Below are positions 1 to 5,243 of a stretch of DNA of 5,856 nucleotides, piece after piece. The translations under genes were made by a program, and so were the position numbers. Origin of the DNA: Verrucomicrobiota bacterium (lineage in GTDB: Bacteria; Verrucomicrobiota; Verrucomicrobiia; Limisphaerales; AV2). The notes beneath the pieces were generated by a model. That model did not search any database. It was not told where the DNA came from and saw only the letters and a list, made by a program, of their open reading frames with translations. The stretch lies in assembly GCA_003218935.1 (NCBI GenBank), contig QHPA01000255.1, positions 1 to 5,856 of the forward strand. Reading direction: 5' to 3'. Position 1 is the first letter of the stretch; the number at the start of each line of letters is the position of its first letter.

Positions 1-573
1 ATCGTCCCGCAGTATGCGGGCGCCCCAGTGTTTGCTGGGCGTCAGAGTCACTTTCCAGTCGCCGCGAGAGAAACTTTCCCACCATTCGAGTTCGATGACG
101 CGATCGAAGCCCAGGCCGTAAGCCAGGTCGTTCATGCCCCAGGGCATCACCGCAATTTTCGGATGCGGCAGGCGGCGAAGCGTTGGTTTGTGAAAATGAT
201 CGAAATGCGCGTGCGTAAGCAGAACCAGGTCAATCGGCGGGAGATGTTTGATCTTAAGCCCCGCGCGTTTCAAACGCTTCAAAAGGAACAGCCAGTTGGC
301 GAAATTAGGGTCAACGAGAACGTTCAGATCATGAAATTGAATCAGGAAGGACGCATGGCCGATCCAGGTCAGCGCGACCTGCCCCGCGCTCAATTTGGGG
401 AACACAGGCCTCTTGTTCTGTCCCTTGCGGCGCACGAGCAGGACCTTCCACACCATCTCATAAAAAAAGGTGCGCGGATTGAACGCCTTGGTGGGCGTCA
501 GCTCTTTAAACGAACGAGGCAGACGCTGACCCGGCCGACGTGGACGATGCCAATGGCCGTGTCCGGCTTTCAT
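1..573 (-). CDS. MBL-fold metallo-hydrolase (UlaG/NAPE-PLD-like), 3' end outside window
   Basis: Reading the minus strand from the ATG at 573 gives 191 open codons running off the window edge. The protein has the hallmarks of the metallo-beta-lactamase fold: TWIGHASFLIQ (residues 69-79), the first metal-site strand ending in VDPNF (87-91), the HxHxDH metal motif as THAHFDHFH (120-128; His121, His123, Asp125, His126), and a later TPSKHWGAR (178-186) whose His182 matches the next metal ligand. GHAS together with KHW is typical of the COG2220 class (UlaG lactonase, NAPE-PLD-like hydrolases) rather than beta-lactamases or glyoxalase II. The first ~60 residues are basic and Pro/Arg-rich, with no signal peptide, so a cytoplasmic enzyme is likely. 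Substrate cannot be read from the sequence. The start is fixed by an in-frame TAA nine codons upstream with no start codon between; no strong Shine-Dalgarno is visible. It is divergent from the carbonic anhydrase gene. Confidence 0.9.
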   Translation of the reverse strand, partial: MKAGHGHWHRPRRPGQRLPRSFKELTPTKAFNPRTFFYEMVWKVLLVRRKGQNKRPVFPKLSAGQVALTWIGHASFLIQFHDLNVLVDPNFANWLFLLKRLKRAGLKIKHLPPIDLVLLTHAHFDHFHKPTLRRLPHPKIAVMPWGMNDLAYGLGFDRVIELEWWESFSRGDWKVTLTPSKHWGARILRDD

Positions 574-596
574 AGAGCTTGTCTGACCACAGCCAA

Positions 597-625
597 CTTA
601 TACAACCGTCATGAATAAAAAACAA
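597..625 (-). promoter_or_regulatory. Sigma70-like promoter for the MBL-fold hydrolase
   Basis: On the minus strand, TTGTTT (625-620) is separated by exactly 17 bases from TATAAG (602-597). The -10 matches consensus at 5 of 6 positions, the -35 at 3 of 6. Transcription would begin near 590, giving a short leader of about 17 bases before the ATG at 573. Consensus boxes and spacing are seen directly; activity is inferred. Confidence 0.5.
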
Positions 626-639
626 CCCCGGGAGTCGAA

Positions 640-683
640 CTCAGCAGCCAGCGTAAGAATGAACATTACGCGGAGGAACTGAG
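640..683 (+). ncRNA. Folded leader or small-RNA candidate upstream of the carbonic anhydrase gene
   Basis: This stretch folds as a two-part stem. CTCAG (640-644) pairs with CTGAG (679-683). An internal loop (CAGCCA against GGAGGAA) leads to GCGTAA (651-656) paired with TTACGC (666-671) around a nine-base loop. Six bases later a strong intrinsic terminator begins. Structured RNA followed by a terminator ahead of an ORF is the layout of an attenuator or riboswitch leader, but a free small RNA ending at 720 fits equally well. I do not recognise it as a known riboswitch, SRP RNA, tRNA or 6S RNA. A plus-strand promoter is not clear: only a weak TATACA at 599-604 is present. No conservation evidence is available here. 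Confidence 0.3.
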
Positions 684-689
684 CAGAAG

Positions 690-720
690 CCCGCCTGGAC
701 GCAAGTCCGGCGGGTTTTTT
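690..720 (+). terminator. Intrinsic terminator in the divergent gap
   Basis: CCCGCC (690-695) and GGAC (697-700) pair with GTCC (705-708) and GGCGGG (709-714) around a GCAA tetraloop, with a single bulged T at 696, followed by six T residues (715-720). This is a ten-pair GC-rich stem with a GNRA loop and a U tract, so an efficient Rho-independent terminator in the plus direction. No plus-strand gene lies before it in the window, since the MBL gene is on the other strand. It must therefore end a small transcript, or attenuate a transcript entering the gene at 787. Confidence 0.8.
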
Positions 721-786
721 GCTGGCAATTATTCTCGTTCCTGTTTTAACCGGGATGTTTTCAAACGCGAAGCAGCTGCAGCCGCA

Positions 787-1350
787 ATGATCATCATGGC
801 TAACGTAACAGAGCAACTCGAAACATTCCTCCGAAAAAAGCCGACAATCGGACAAAACGTTTATCTCGCACGCGGAGCCGTGGTCGTCGGTGATGTGACC
901 ATTGGGGATCATTCGAGTGTCTGGTACAACGCAGTTCTCCGCGGCGACATCAACCGGATTGTCGTCGGACATCACACAAATATTCAGGACAATGCGGTGG
1001 TGCACCTGGCCGACGACTATCCGTGCCTGGTCGGCAACTACGTGACGGTGGGGCACTCGGCAATCGTGCACGCGTGTACGGTCGGTGACGAGGTTTTGAT
1101 CGGCATGGGAGCGATCATTCTGGATGGCGCAGTGATCGGCGAGCGAAGCCTCGTTGGCGCCAACGCCCTCGTGACGCAAGGAAAGAGAATTCCGCCTGAA
1201 TCCCTGGTCCTGGGTTCACCGGCCAAAGTTGTCCGCGCCTTGACAGTTGCGGAACGGGGACAATTGAGGATCTCGGCGGAAAAATACGCGGCCAACGCCG
1301 CCTACTGTCTGAAGCATCGAATCAGTCCGCACCGCCAGTCGGATTCCTGA
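787..1350 (+). CDS. Gamma-class carbonic anhydrase-like protein (left-handed beta-helix, hexapeptide repeats)
   Basis: The 187-residue product has the gamma carbonic anhydrase/YrdA-type fold. Hexapeptide repeats (I/V-G-x-x-x motifs such as VVVGDVTIGDHSSV and CTVGDEVLIGMGAII) cover about residues 20-150, followed by a C-terminal helix. The metal and active-site pattern is intact: Arg52-Gly-Asp54, Gln67, His73 (VVHL), His90 (TVGH) and His95 (VHA). These match the Arg59/Asp61/Gln75/His81/His117/His122 set of the archaeal Cam enzyme, with the shorter His73-His90 spacing typical of CamH/YrdA relatives that lack Cam's acidic loop. The expected role is a trimeric cytoplasmic Zn or Fe enzyme hydrating CO2 to bicarbonate. 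Many relatives show little or no activity, so the chemistry is inferred from residues. ATG codons at 787 and 796 are both possible, neither with a clear Shine-Dalgarno. It stands alone, divergent from the MBL gene. Confidence 0.92.
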   Translation: MIIMANVTEQLETFLRKKPTIGQNVYLARGAVVVGDVTIGDHSSVWYNAVLRGDINRIVVGHHTNIQDNAVVHLADDYPCLVGNYVTVGHSAIVHACTVGDEVLIGMGAIILDGAVIGERSLVGANALVTQGKRIPPESLVLGSPAKVVRALTVAERGQLRISAEKYAANAAYCLKHRISPHRQSDS

Positions 1351-1351
1351 G

Positions 1352-1381
1352 CTTTGATTGTGGGAGCACGTTCCATCAAAG
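1352..1381 (+). other. Stem-loop just after the carbonic anhydrase stop codon
   Basis: CTTTGAT (1352-1358) pairs with ATCAAAG (1375-1381). Inside it GGGA (1362-1365) pairs with TTCC (1371-1374) around a GCACG loop. It begins one base after the stop codon at 1348-1350, so it may protect the 3' end or mark a termination zone. There is no T tract on either strand, so it is not a standard intrinsic terminator. CACGTT (1367-1372) can instead pair with AACGTG (1388-1393), which would compete with the downstream GTGTGC hairpin. Confidence 0.4.
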
Positions 1382-1390
1382 AGGCTCAAC

Positions 1391-1422
1391 GTGTGCAGCG
1401 AAACGCACACTTTCCACCGAGG
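1391..1422 (+). repeat. Shared upstream element, copy 1 (stem-loop plus CCGAGG tail)
   Basis: GTGTGC (1391-1396) and GCACAC (1405-1410) form a perfect six-pair stem around an eight-base loop (AGCGAAAC), followed by TTTCCACCGAGG. A near-identical block occurs at 2438-2470 ahead of the second prepilin-like gene: same stem position, same loop length, loop AG...AC, and the same tail apart from one inserted base and single changes. The copy lies 183 bases upstream of the first prepilin-like start. The rest of the gap 1351-1573 holds the hairpin at 1352-1381, the TTGACGA block at 1508, and nothing else I can support. Confidence 0.6.
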
Positions 1423-1507
1423 CCATTTTCTGCAATACTGGTTCAAAGCGCGGCGCTTATGGGCTTGATTTGACGGAATCAAACAGACCGAGCAACAAAG
1501 CAAAACA

Positions 1508-1523
1508 TTGACGATGGCTAAAA
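1508..1523 (+). promoter_or_regulatory. Possible promoter block, TTGACGA...GGCTAAA (copy 1)
   Basis: TTGACG at 1508-1513 matches the sigma70 -35 consensus at 5 of 6 positions, and GGCTAAA follows at 1516-1522. The same two words, TTGACGA and GGCTAAA, recur at 2597 ahead of the paralogous gene with six more bases between them. No good -10 box is found 16-18 bases downstream (the sequence there is near AAGCCT). It is therefore a weak promoter call, resting mostly on the recurrence. Confidence 0.25.
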
Positions 1524-1573
1524 CACAGGCAAGCCTGGCAAATTCCCAAACGACGAAGTAAAAAATCTGTTCT

Positions 1574-2431
1574 ATGACAAATCCTTTCGCTGTCCTCCGA
1601 CCTTCACAGGAGAGAAAGGGATCCGCCACGCGTGCTTTTACGCTGATCGAACTTTTGGTGGTCATCGCCATCATCGCAATCCTGGCAGCGTTACTTTTGC
1701 CCGCATTGTCCAAGGCCAAAACCAAAGCGCAAGGGATCATGTGCTTGAGCAACAGCAAGCAACTGATGCTCGCCTGGAACCTTTACGCGAGCGATTTCAA
1801 TGATAAGCTGGTTCGATCGGCTGGATTGGATTCTTTGGTCAGAGCTGTCAGTCCGACTAAAAACTACCCGCTTAACCAGTGGTGCATGGGGTCGATGAAT
1901 CCAGCAGATGACGCTAGAACCCCGACCAATTACGTTCTGATTCAGGATTCCTTGCTTTACCCTTATGTAAAGAGCCTGGCGGTGTACAAATGTCCGGCCG
2001 ATCACAAGACAACCCGGGACCCTTATGGAAACAAAGGCGGCCCGCCCACTATCCGCAGCATGTCCATGAATTGCTGGATGAATCCTATTAATGCCTGGAA
2101 CACAGACCATACCACTGGCGCGCTCCCGTACTACCGCAATTTCCGCACCTACTCGAGCATCCTCACGCCCAGCGAGACCTGGGTAACTTTGGACGAGAAC
2201 CCGACCAGCATCAATGACGGCTGGTTTGTTTGTGATCCGGCCAACGCGAATTGGGTGGACATTCCAGCTACCTATCACAACGGCGCCAATGGCATTGCCT
2301 ACTCAGATGGCCATTCGGAGATTAAGCGGTGGAGAGACCCGGCGATCACCGTTAAGAACGCCGCCATCGGCGCAACGCCGAGGGACAAAGGCGCCGATTT
2401 GAAGTGGCTGAAGGATCGTTCAAGCTACTGA
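1574..2431 (+). CDS. Prepilin-like protein with H-X9-DG C-terminal motif, paralog 1
   Basis: The 285-residue protein begins with a basic leader and a class III prepilin signal: Ala21 then [16 protein letters not shown] (22-37), with Glu26 at mature position +5 and [13 protein letters not shown] after the hydrophobic helix. A prepilin peptidase would cut before Phe22 and methylate it. Position -1 is Ala instead of the usual Gly, tolerated in other prepilins but less common. The globular part carries KCPAD (139-143), paired with Cys57 near the helix end. Near the C-terminus is the H-X9-DG motif (His235, Asp245-Gly246, in a TYHNGANG...SDGHSEI context). This layout marks the pseudopilin-like, DUF1559-related families expanded in Verrucomicrobia and Planctomycetes; individual functions are mostly unknown. 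The ATG at 1574 lacks a strong Shine-Dalgarno, but the 21-residue leader is normal. It is a paralog of the next gene, with long near-identical stretches around the signal helix. Confidence 0.9.
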   Translation: MTNPFAVLRPSQERKGSATRAFTLIELLVVIAIIAILAALLLPALSKAKTKAQGIMCLSNSKQLMLAWNLYASDFNDKLVRSAGLDSLVRAVSPTKNYPLNQWCMGSMNPADDARTPTNYVLIQDSLLYPYVKSLAVYKCPADHKTTRDPYGNKGGPPTIRSMSMNCWMNPINAWNTDHTTGALPYYRNFRTYSSILTPSETWVTLDENPTSINDGWFVCDPANANWVDIPATYHNGANGIAYSDGHSEIKRWRDPAITVKNAAIGATPRDKGADLKWLKDRSSY

Positions 2432-2437
2432 TGCGGG

Positions 2438-2470
2438 GTGTGCAGTCAGACGCACAGTTTTCAACCGAGG
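2438..2470 (+). repeat. Shared upstream element, copy 2
   Basis: GTGTGC (2438-2443), the eight-base loop AGTCAGAC, then GCACAG (2452-2457) and TTTTCAACCGAGG to 2470. The stem is five pairs, with the outermost pair lost by a C-to-G change relative to copy 1 at 1391-1422. It starts six bases after the stop of the first prepilin-like gene and 214 bases before the ATG chosen for the second. A perfect GCACAC at 2528-2533 could offer an alternative partner for GTGTGC. I see no terminator for the first prepilin-like gene in the gap 2432-2651. Confidence 0.6.
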
Positions 2471-2596
2471 GAGATTGTGAGATAAATCAAGTGCAGCCTG
2501 GTATGGAAACCAATTGAATGCTGATTTGCACACACCGTTAAAGGCCTGGGAGCTGGAGTGTCTTTTGCCTGCGTCGAAAGGCTGCGAACGCAAGTA

Positions 2597-2625
2597 TTGA
2601 CGACAGCCCGGCTAAAGGGTAACTT
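2597..2625 (+). promoter_or_regulatory. Possible promoter for prepilin-like gene 2 (TTGACGA block, copy 2)
   Basis: TTGACG (2597-2602, 5 of 6 to -35 consensus) is followed after exactly 17 bases by TAACTT (2620-2625, 3 of 6 to -10 consensus). GGCTAAA at 2610-2616 repeats the word found after TTGACGA at 1508. If used, transcription would start near 2632. That would leave about 20 bases before the ATG at 2652 and rule out translation from the TTG at 2625. Confidence 0.35.
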
Positions 2626-2651
2626 TGCACGCCAGTAACCCGAATGGCGAA

Positions 2652-3572
2652 ATGAAAAACCGCGAAACGTTTATGAGAGACTTCTTTTTTGGCAGGCGCA
2701 GTTTCCCGCGTGGAAAACGAAGGGGATTCACCCTGATCGAGCTTTTGGTCGTCATCGCCATCATTGCGATTCTGGCGGGACTCCTGTTGCCCGCGTTGGC
2801 GAAGGCCAAAACCAAAGCACAAGGCATCATGTGTATGAACAACGGGCATCAAATTGGTATCGGCTGGTGGATGTATACGGATGACAGCAATGGTAAATTG
2901 GTTGGAAACCTGGATGGCGGCGATGTTTCAAGCATTGGAAACTCGAACAAGACCTGGGTGCTTGGATGGCTTGATCCGGCAAATGACAGTTCTTTCCCTG
3001 CGCAGTATGGCGGACGCGCGAACACAAATACATTTGTCTTAGGCCAACTTTCGCCGCTAAGCCCTTATCTGGCTCATTCGCCCAACGTCTTTAAATGTCC
3101 CGCGGACAAGTCCTTGAGCCGCGGCAAAACAGGGGCGCCCCGAGTCCGCAGTATTTCAATGAACGGCTATGTGGGAGAGCGGGCTGGCCCCTACAACGGT
3201 GGTCCCGGAAAGCAGCTCAAGAACACGGCGGATGTGAGTTTAAAGGGAGCAACCAAGACATGGGTTTGTCATGACGAACGAGAAGACAGCATCAACGATG
3301 GTTGGTTCGCTGTGGACATGCGTGGGTATGATCCGATCAAACCCAATACGTACACGATCGTGGATTATCCGGCCAGCTACCATAATCGGGCAGGGGGTTT
3401 TTCGTTTGCGGATGGGCATTCAGAAATCCACAAATGGCTGGATGGACGCACGACGCCAAATGTCAAATTTGGTAGTCTAATTCCACTCGGAGTAGCATCG
3501 CCAGGAAACCGTGACGTCGATTGGCTGCAGGACCACGCGTCTTTTAATATACTGAACCCTCAGCGATTTTAG
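2652..3572 (+). CDS. Prepilin-like protein with H-X9-DG C-terminal motif, paralog 2
   Basis: From the ATG at 2652 the product has 306 residues. A basic leader ([10 protein letters not shown]) ends at Gly25, followed by [19 protein letters not shown] from Phe26, with Glu30 at mature +5: a canonical prepilin peptidase site. The helix passes into [17 protein letters not shown], almost identical to paralog 1. The globular domain shows KCPAD (148-152), a conserved SINDGWF block (213-219, also in paralog 1), and H-X9-DG as His244 and Asp254-Gly255 in SYHNRAGG...[10 protein letters not shown]. It probably sits in or spans the inner membrane before processing; the partner secretion or pilus machinery is not in the window. 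The start is uncertain. The frame is open to a TTG at 2625, which has AAAGGG five bases upstream. ATG at 2673 is also possible. I prefer 2652 for a leader length like paralog 1 and the possible promoter at 2597-2625. A terminator follows at 3600-3630. Confidence 0.9.
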   Translation: MKNRETFMRDFFFGRRSFPRGKRRGFTLIELLVVIAIIAILAGLLLPALAKAKTKAQGIMCMNNGHQIGIGWWMYTDDSNGKLVGNLDGGDVSSIGNSNKTWVLGWLDPANDSSFPAQYGGRANTNTFVLGQLSPLSPYLAHSPNVFKCPADKSLSRGKTGAPRVRSISMNGYVGERAGPYNGGPGKQLKNTADVSLKGATKTWVCHDEREDSINDGWFAVDMRGYDPIKPNTYTIVDYPASYHNRAGGFSFADGHSEIHKWLDGRTTPNVKFGSLIPLGVASPGNRDVDWLQDHASFNILNPQRF

Positions 3573-3599
3573 ATTTAACTGCGACCCTTATCCGCCTTC

Positions 3600-3630
3600 A
3601 AATGGCTCGTCAAACGGACGAGCCATTTTT
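3600..3630 (+). terminator. Intrinsic terminator after prepilin-like gene 2
   Basis: AAATGGCTCGT (3600-3610) pairs perfectly with ACGAGCCATTT (3618-3628) over 11 base pairs, around a seven-base loop CAAACGG, and runs into TTTTT then ATT. It lies 28 bases after the stop codon at 3570-3572 and cleanly separates the prepilin pair from the IS200-derived segment. Confidence 0.88.
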
Positions 3631-3667
3631 ATTAGACATTCGGGAAACCTCCCGGCTATGCCGGGAA

Positions 3668-3697
3668 GACTCCCAGAGTTTGACAGCTCCGGGAGTC
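3668..3697 (+). repeat. Imperfect palindrome of the IS200-type left end
   Basis: GACTCCC (3668-3674) pairs with GGGAGTC (3691-3697). After an A-C mismatch, GAG (3676-3678) pairs with CTC (3687-3689) and the loop closes around TTGACA. IS200 ends carry such subterminal palindromes, recognised by the transposase as single-stranded hairpins. A second, shorter perfect hairpin stands just before it at 3651-3665. Confidence 0.65.
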
Positions 3698-3751
3698 GCT
3701 TGAGAATCCGTGTTGTGAACCGCTCAAGGTCAACAACCGGAGACTCAAGAA
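3687..3751 (+). promoter_or_regulatory. Leader able to sequester the ribosome binding site
   Basis: The Shine-Dalgarno GGAG (3739-3742) sits nine bases before the ATG at 3752, and decides this start. The six bases CCGGAG (3737-3742) are perfectly complementary to CTCCGG (3687-3692). Nested inside that helix, CTTGAG (3699-3704) pairs with CTCAAG (3723-3728). A second CTCAAG (3744-3749), between the Shine-Dalgarno and the ATG, offers another partner for CTTGAG. CTCCGG also overlaps the 3' arm of the 3668-3697 palindrome, so the two folds exclude each other. IS200 is known to hide its transposase ribosome binding site in leader RNA structure; this fits that scheme. Confidence 0.55.
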
Positions 3752-5199
3752 ATGAACGAATATGAAAGTCTTAATCACACAAAATGGGAATGCAAATACC
3801 ATGTGGTGTTCATCCCCAAGTATCGGCGCATGTATGCGAAATCCGGCGGGCCGCCTTTGGAGGTCCCGGTGCCAAAAGACTTGGCCAAGCTTGAAGCGCA
3901 AGTGCGCGCGTATCTAACAAAGGAAATCGACTGGGTTCGCGCCGCGCCGAATGATCCCAATCGTCAAGCAACACTGGGGATAGTTTATGCTGCCAACTCG
4001 CTCTGGCCGGAGGCACGAATCGCCTTTCAAAATGCGGCAAAGCTCAAACCGGGCGAACCGCTCGCCCGGCTCTACGCGGCCATCGCGACACAGGAAATGG
4101 GAGATTTGGACGGGGCGTTGAACATGTTACGAAAAGTCACAACGCAGTTTCCTGATTTCCCGCAGGGATACTACCATTTAGGGGAGGCGTTGTTGCGGGC
4201 CGGAATGATAGAGGAAGCGGAGCCTGCGTTTCAACGCCTCACGGTTTTGGCGCCCCGGCAGTGGCACGGATACGCCGGACTGGGCGACGTGAAATTACGT
4301 CAGGGCAACTACGCGGAAGCGGTCAAACTGCTGGCAAAGGCGGTCGAGTCGAGCTCTGACGCAAAGAAACCGCACTACTTGCTTGGTCTGGCTTATCGCG
4401 GTTTGGGCCGTTTGGAAGATGCCAAACTGGAATTGGCCCTTGGGGTCAGCCAGGGAGCTTCACCAATGGATGATGCGTGGTCGCTCACGGCGCCAAAGCA
4501 CAGCAAGTTGCTTCAGGACCAAATGGACGCGGCCATTGAGTATGGGCAAAAAGGCCGTCCGGACATGGCAGTAGAGATACTTTCCGAGGCCCTTGTTTAT
4601 CAACCGGAGAATCTCACTCTGGTCAACGCTTTGGCCATTGCCTGCAATCGGTCCGGCCAGCCGGACAAAGCGCGCCTACTTTTGTTGAAAGTCATCGAGA
4701 AGGACAATCGCTTTTTGCCGGCCTATATCACGATTTCACATAGCTGCGCAGACCTGAGGTTGAATGAAGAAGCGCTGCGTTATGCGGCGCGAGCGATTGA
4801 GCTGGGGCCGAATCTGGCGCAGTCGTATCTGGCAAAAGCCAACGCGCTTTGGCTGCAGAAAAAGACGTTGAGGCGCTTTCTGACCTGGAATCCGCCTTTC
4901 GCTGTGATCCACAAAACGCCGAGATCCAGGTCGAGATGGGGAATGTTTGCTTGTGGAATTTGCAGCGCACGGGAGAAGCGACGGAACACTACAGGAAGGC
5001 CATCGAGTTGAATCCAGCGCTTACGCCAGCGTATGTACGCCTGGCCAACCTGTGCCTCCGCCTTGGCCAAGCCAGAGAGGCAGCGGAAGCAATAGGAACA
5101 CTGAGAAAACTCTCACCCAAAGCGCCTGAACTAGTCGAGTTGGACGTCGCACTGCGGAAGTTTGGTCAATCCGGGAACTCACCGTGGCCGGCAAAGTAA
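3752..5199 (+). pseudogene. Chimeric TPR-repeat protein gene: IS200 transposase start fused in frame, then frameshifted
   Basis: Residues 1 to ~28 are the IS200-type transposase N-terminus. From about residue 38 (VPVPKDLAKLEAQVRAYL) the protein is a tetratricopeptide-repeat superhelix, with repeats starting near 70 (TLGIVYAANSLWPEARIAF), 104, 138, 172, 206, 255, 289, 323 and 357. The first frame then goes out of register and stops at 5009-5011. The TPR pattern continues in the -1 frame from about 4864 (DVEALSDLESAFRCDP...), with further repeats to the TAA at 5197-5199. Restoring one A in the AAAAA run at 4859-4863 gives a single protein of about 482 residues. TPR arrays mediate protein-protein contacts. 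Homologues next to CRTAC1 genes normally have a membrane or signal segment at the N-terminus, which is missing here. It could still be expressed as a truncated chimera of 419 residues. The TPR and transposase assignments are firm; loss of function is inferred. Confidence 0.8.
4856..4866 (+). other. Frameshift point in the TPR gene (CAG AAA AAG)
   Basis: In the incoming frame the codons are CAG AAA AAG ACG, leading out of the TPR pattern. A -1 shift after AAG, or one added A, gives Gln-Lys-Lys-Asp-Val-Glu-Ala and a seamless TPR. A one-base loss in a short A run is the simplest reading, either as mutation or sequencing error. GAAAAAG also resembles the A-AAA-AAG slippery site of dnaX and some insertion sequences, but lacks the leading A, and I see no upstream Shine-Dalgarno-like stimulator. 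Confidence 0.7.
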
Positions 5200-5243
5200 T
5201 CTCGTCGGGGCTTGTCAGCGCGGCAATAGGACATTTCTTTTCG

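Larger units (their letters stand above)
3640..3838 (+). mobile_element. Truncated IS200-type (IS200/IS605 family) left end with transposase start
   Basis: The segment has the layout of an IS200 left end. A short hairpin CCCGGC-TAT-GCCGGG lies at 3651-3665. A longer imperfect palindrome lies at 3668-3697: GACTCCC with GGGAGTC, plus an inner GAG/CTC. A structured leader with a Shine-Dalgarno at 3739-3742 follows, then the ATG at 3752 and about 28 codons reading HTKWECKYHVVFIPKYRR (residues 9-26). That is the characteristic N-terminus of IS200 Y1 transposases. Homology to the transposase stops near residue 27-30. The HUH motif, the catalytic tyrosine and the right end are all missing, so it cannot move itself. 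The 5' boundary near 3640 is approximate, because the host cleavage site cannot be identified by eye. Family knowledge supports the identification; truncation by deletion is inferred. Confidence 0.8.

Noticed and set aside
28..618. Plus-strand open frame of 196 codons
   Set aside because: It is antisense to the MBL-fold hydrolase, whose minus-strand translation shows a full HxHxDH motif; the plus-strand product shows no recognisable domain.
615..700. tRNA-like T-arm on the minus strand (GAGTTCGACTCCC)
   Set aside because: The T stem has an A-C mismatch, there is no seven-base anticodon loop, no D arm and no matching acceptor stem.
598..1179. Minus-strand open frame of 193 codons
   Set aside because: It lies opposite the gamma carbonic anhydrase gene, whose catalytic residues are all in place; the minus-strand product is rich in His/Asp/Val as expected from reversed hexapeptide repeats.
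1216..2278. Two long minus-strand frames opposite the first prepilin-like gene
   Set aside because: No domains; they mirror the coding frame of a clear FTLIE/H-X9-DG protein.
2561..2594. Small hairpins such as TGCGT/ACGCA before prepilin-like gene 2
   Set aside because: Short stems with large loops and no T tract; not distinguishable from chance.
4849..5199. Separate short TPR gene starting at TTG 4849
   Set aside because: It overlaps the upstream TPR frame, has no Shine-Dalgarno, and the TPR pattern is continuous if a single A is restored; a frameshifted single gene explains it better.
5184..5243. GTG at 5184 as start of the CRTAC1 gene
   Set aside because: It adds 20 residues ahead of an ideal lipoprotein signal, and overlaps the TPR stop; the ATG at 5244 is the simpler choice.
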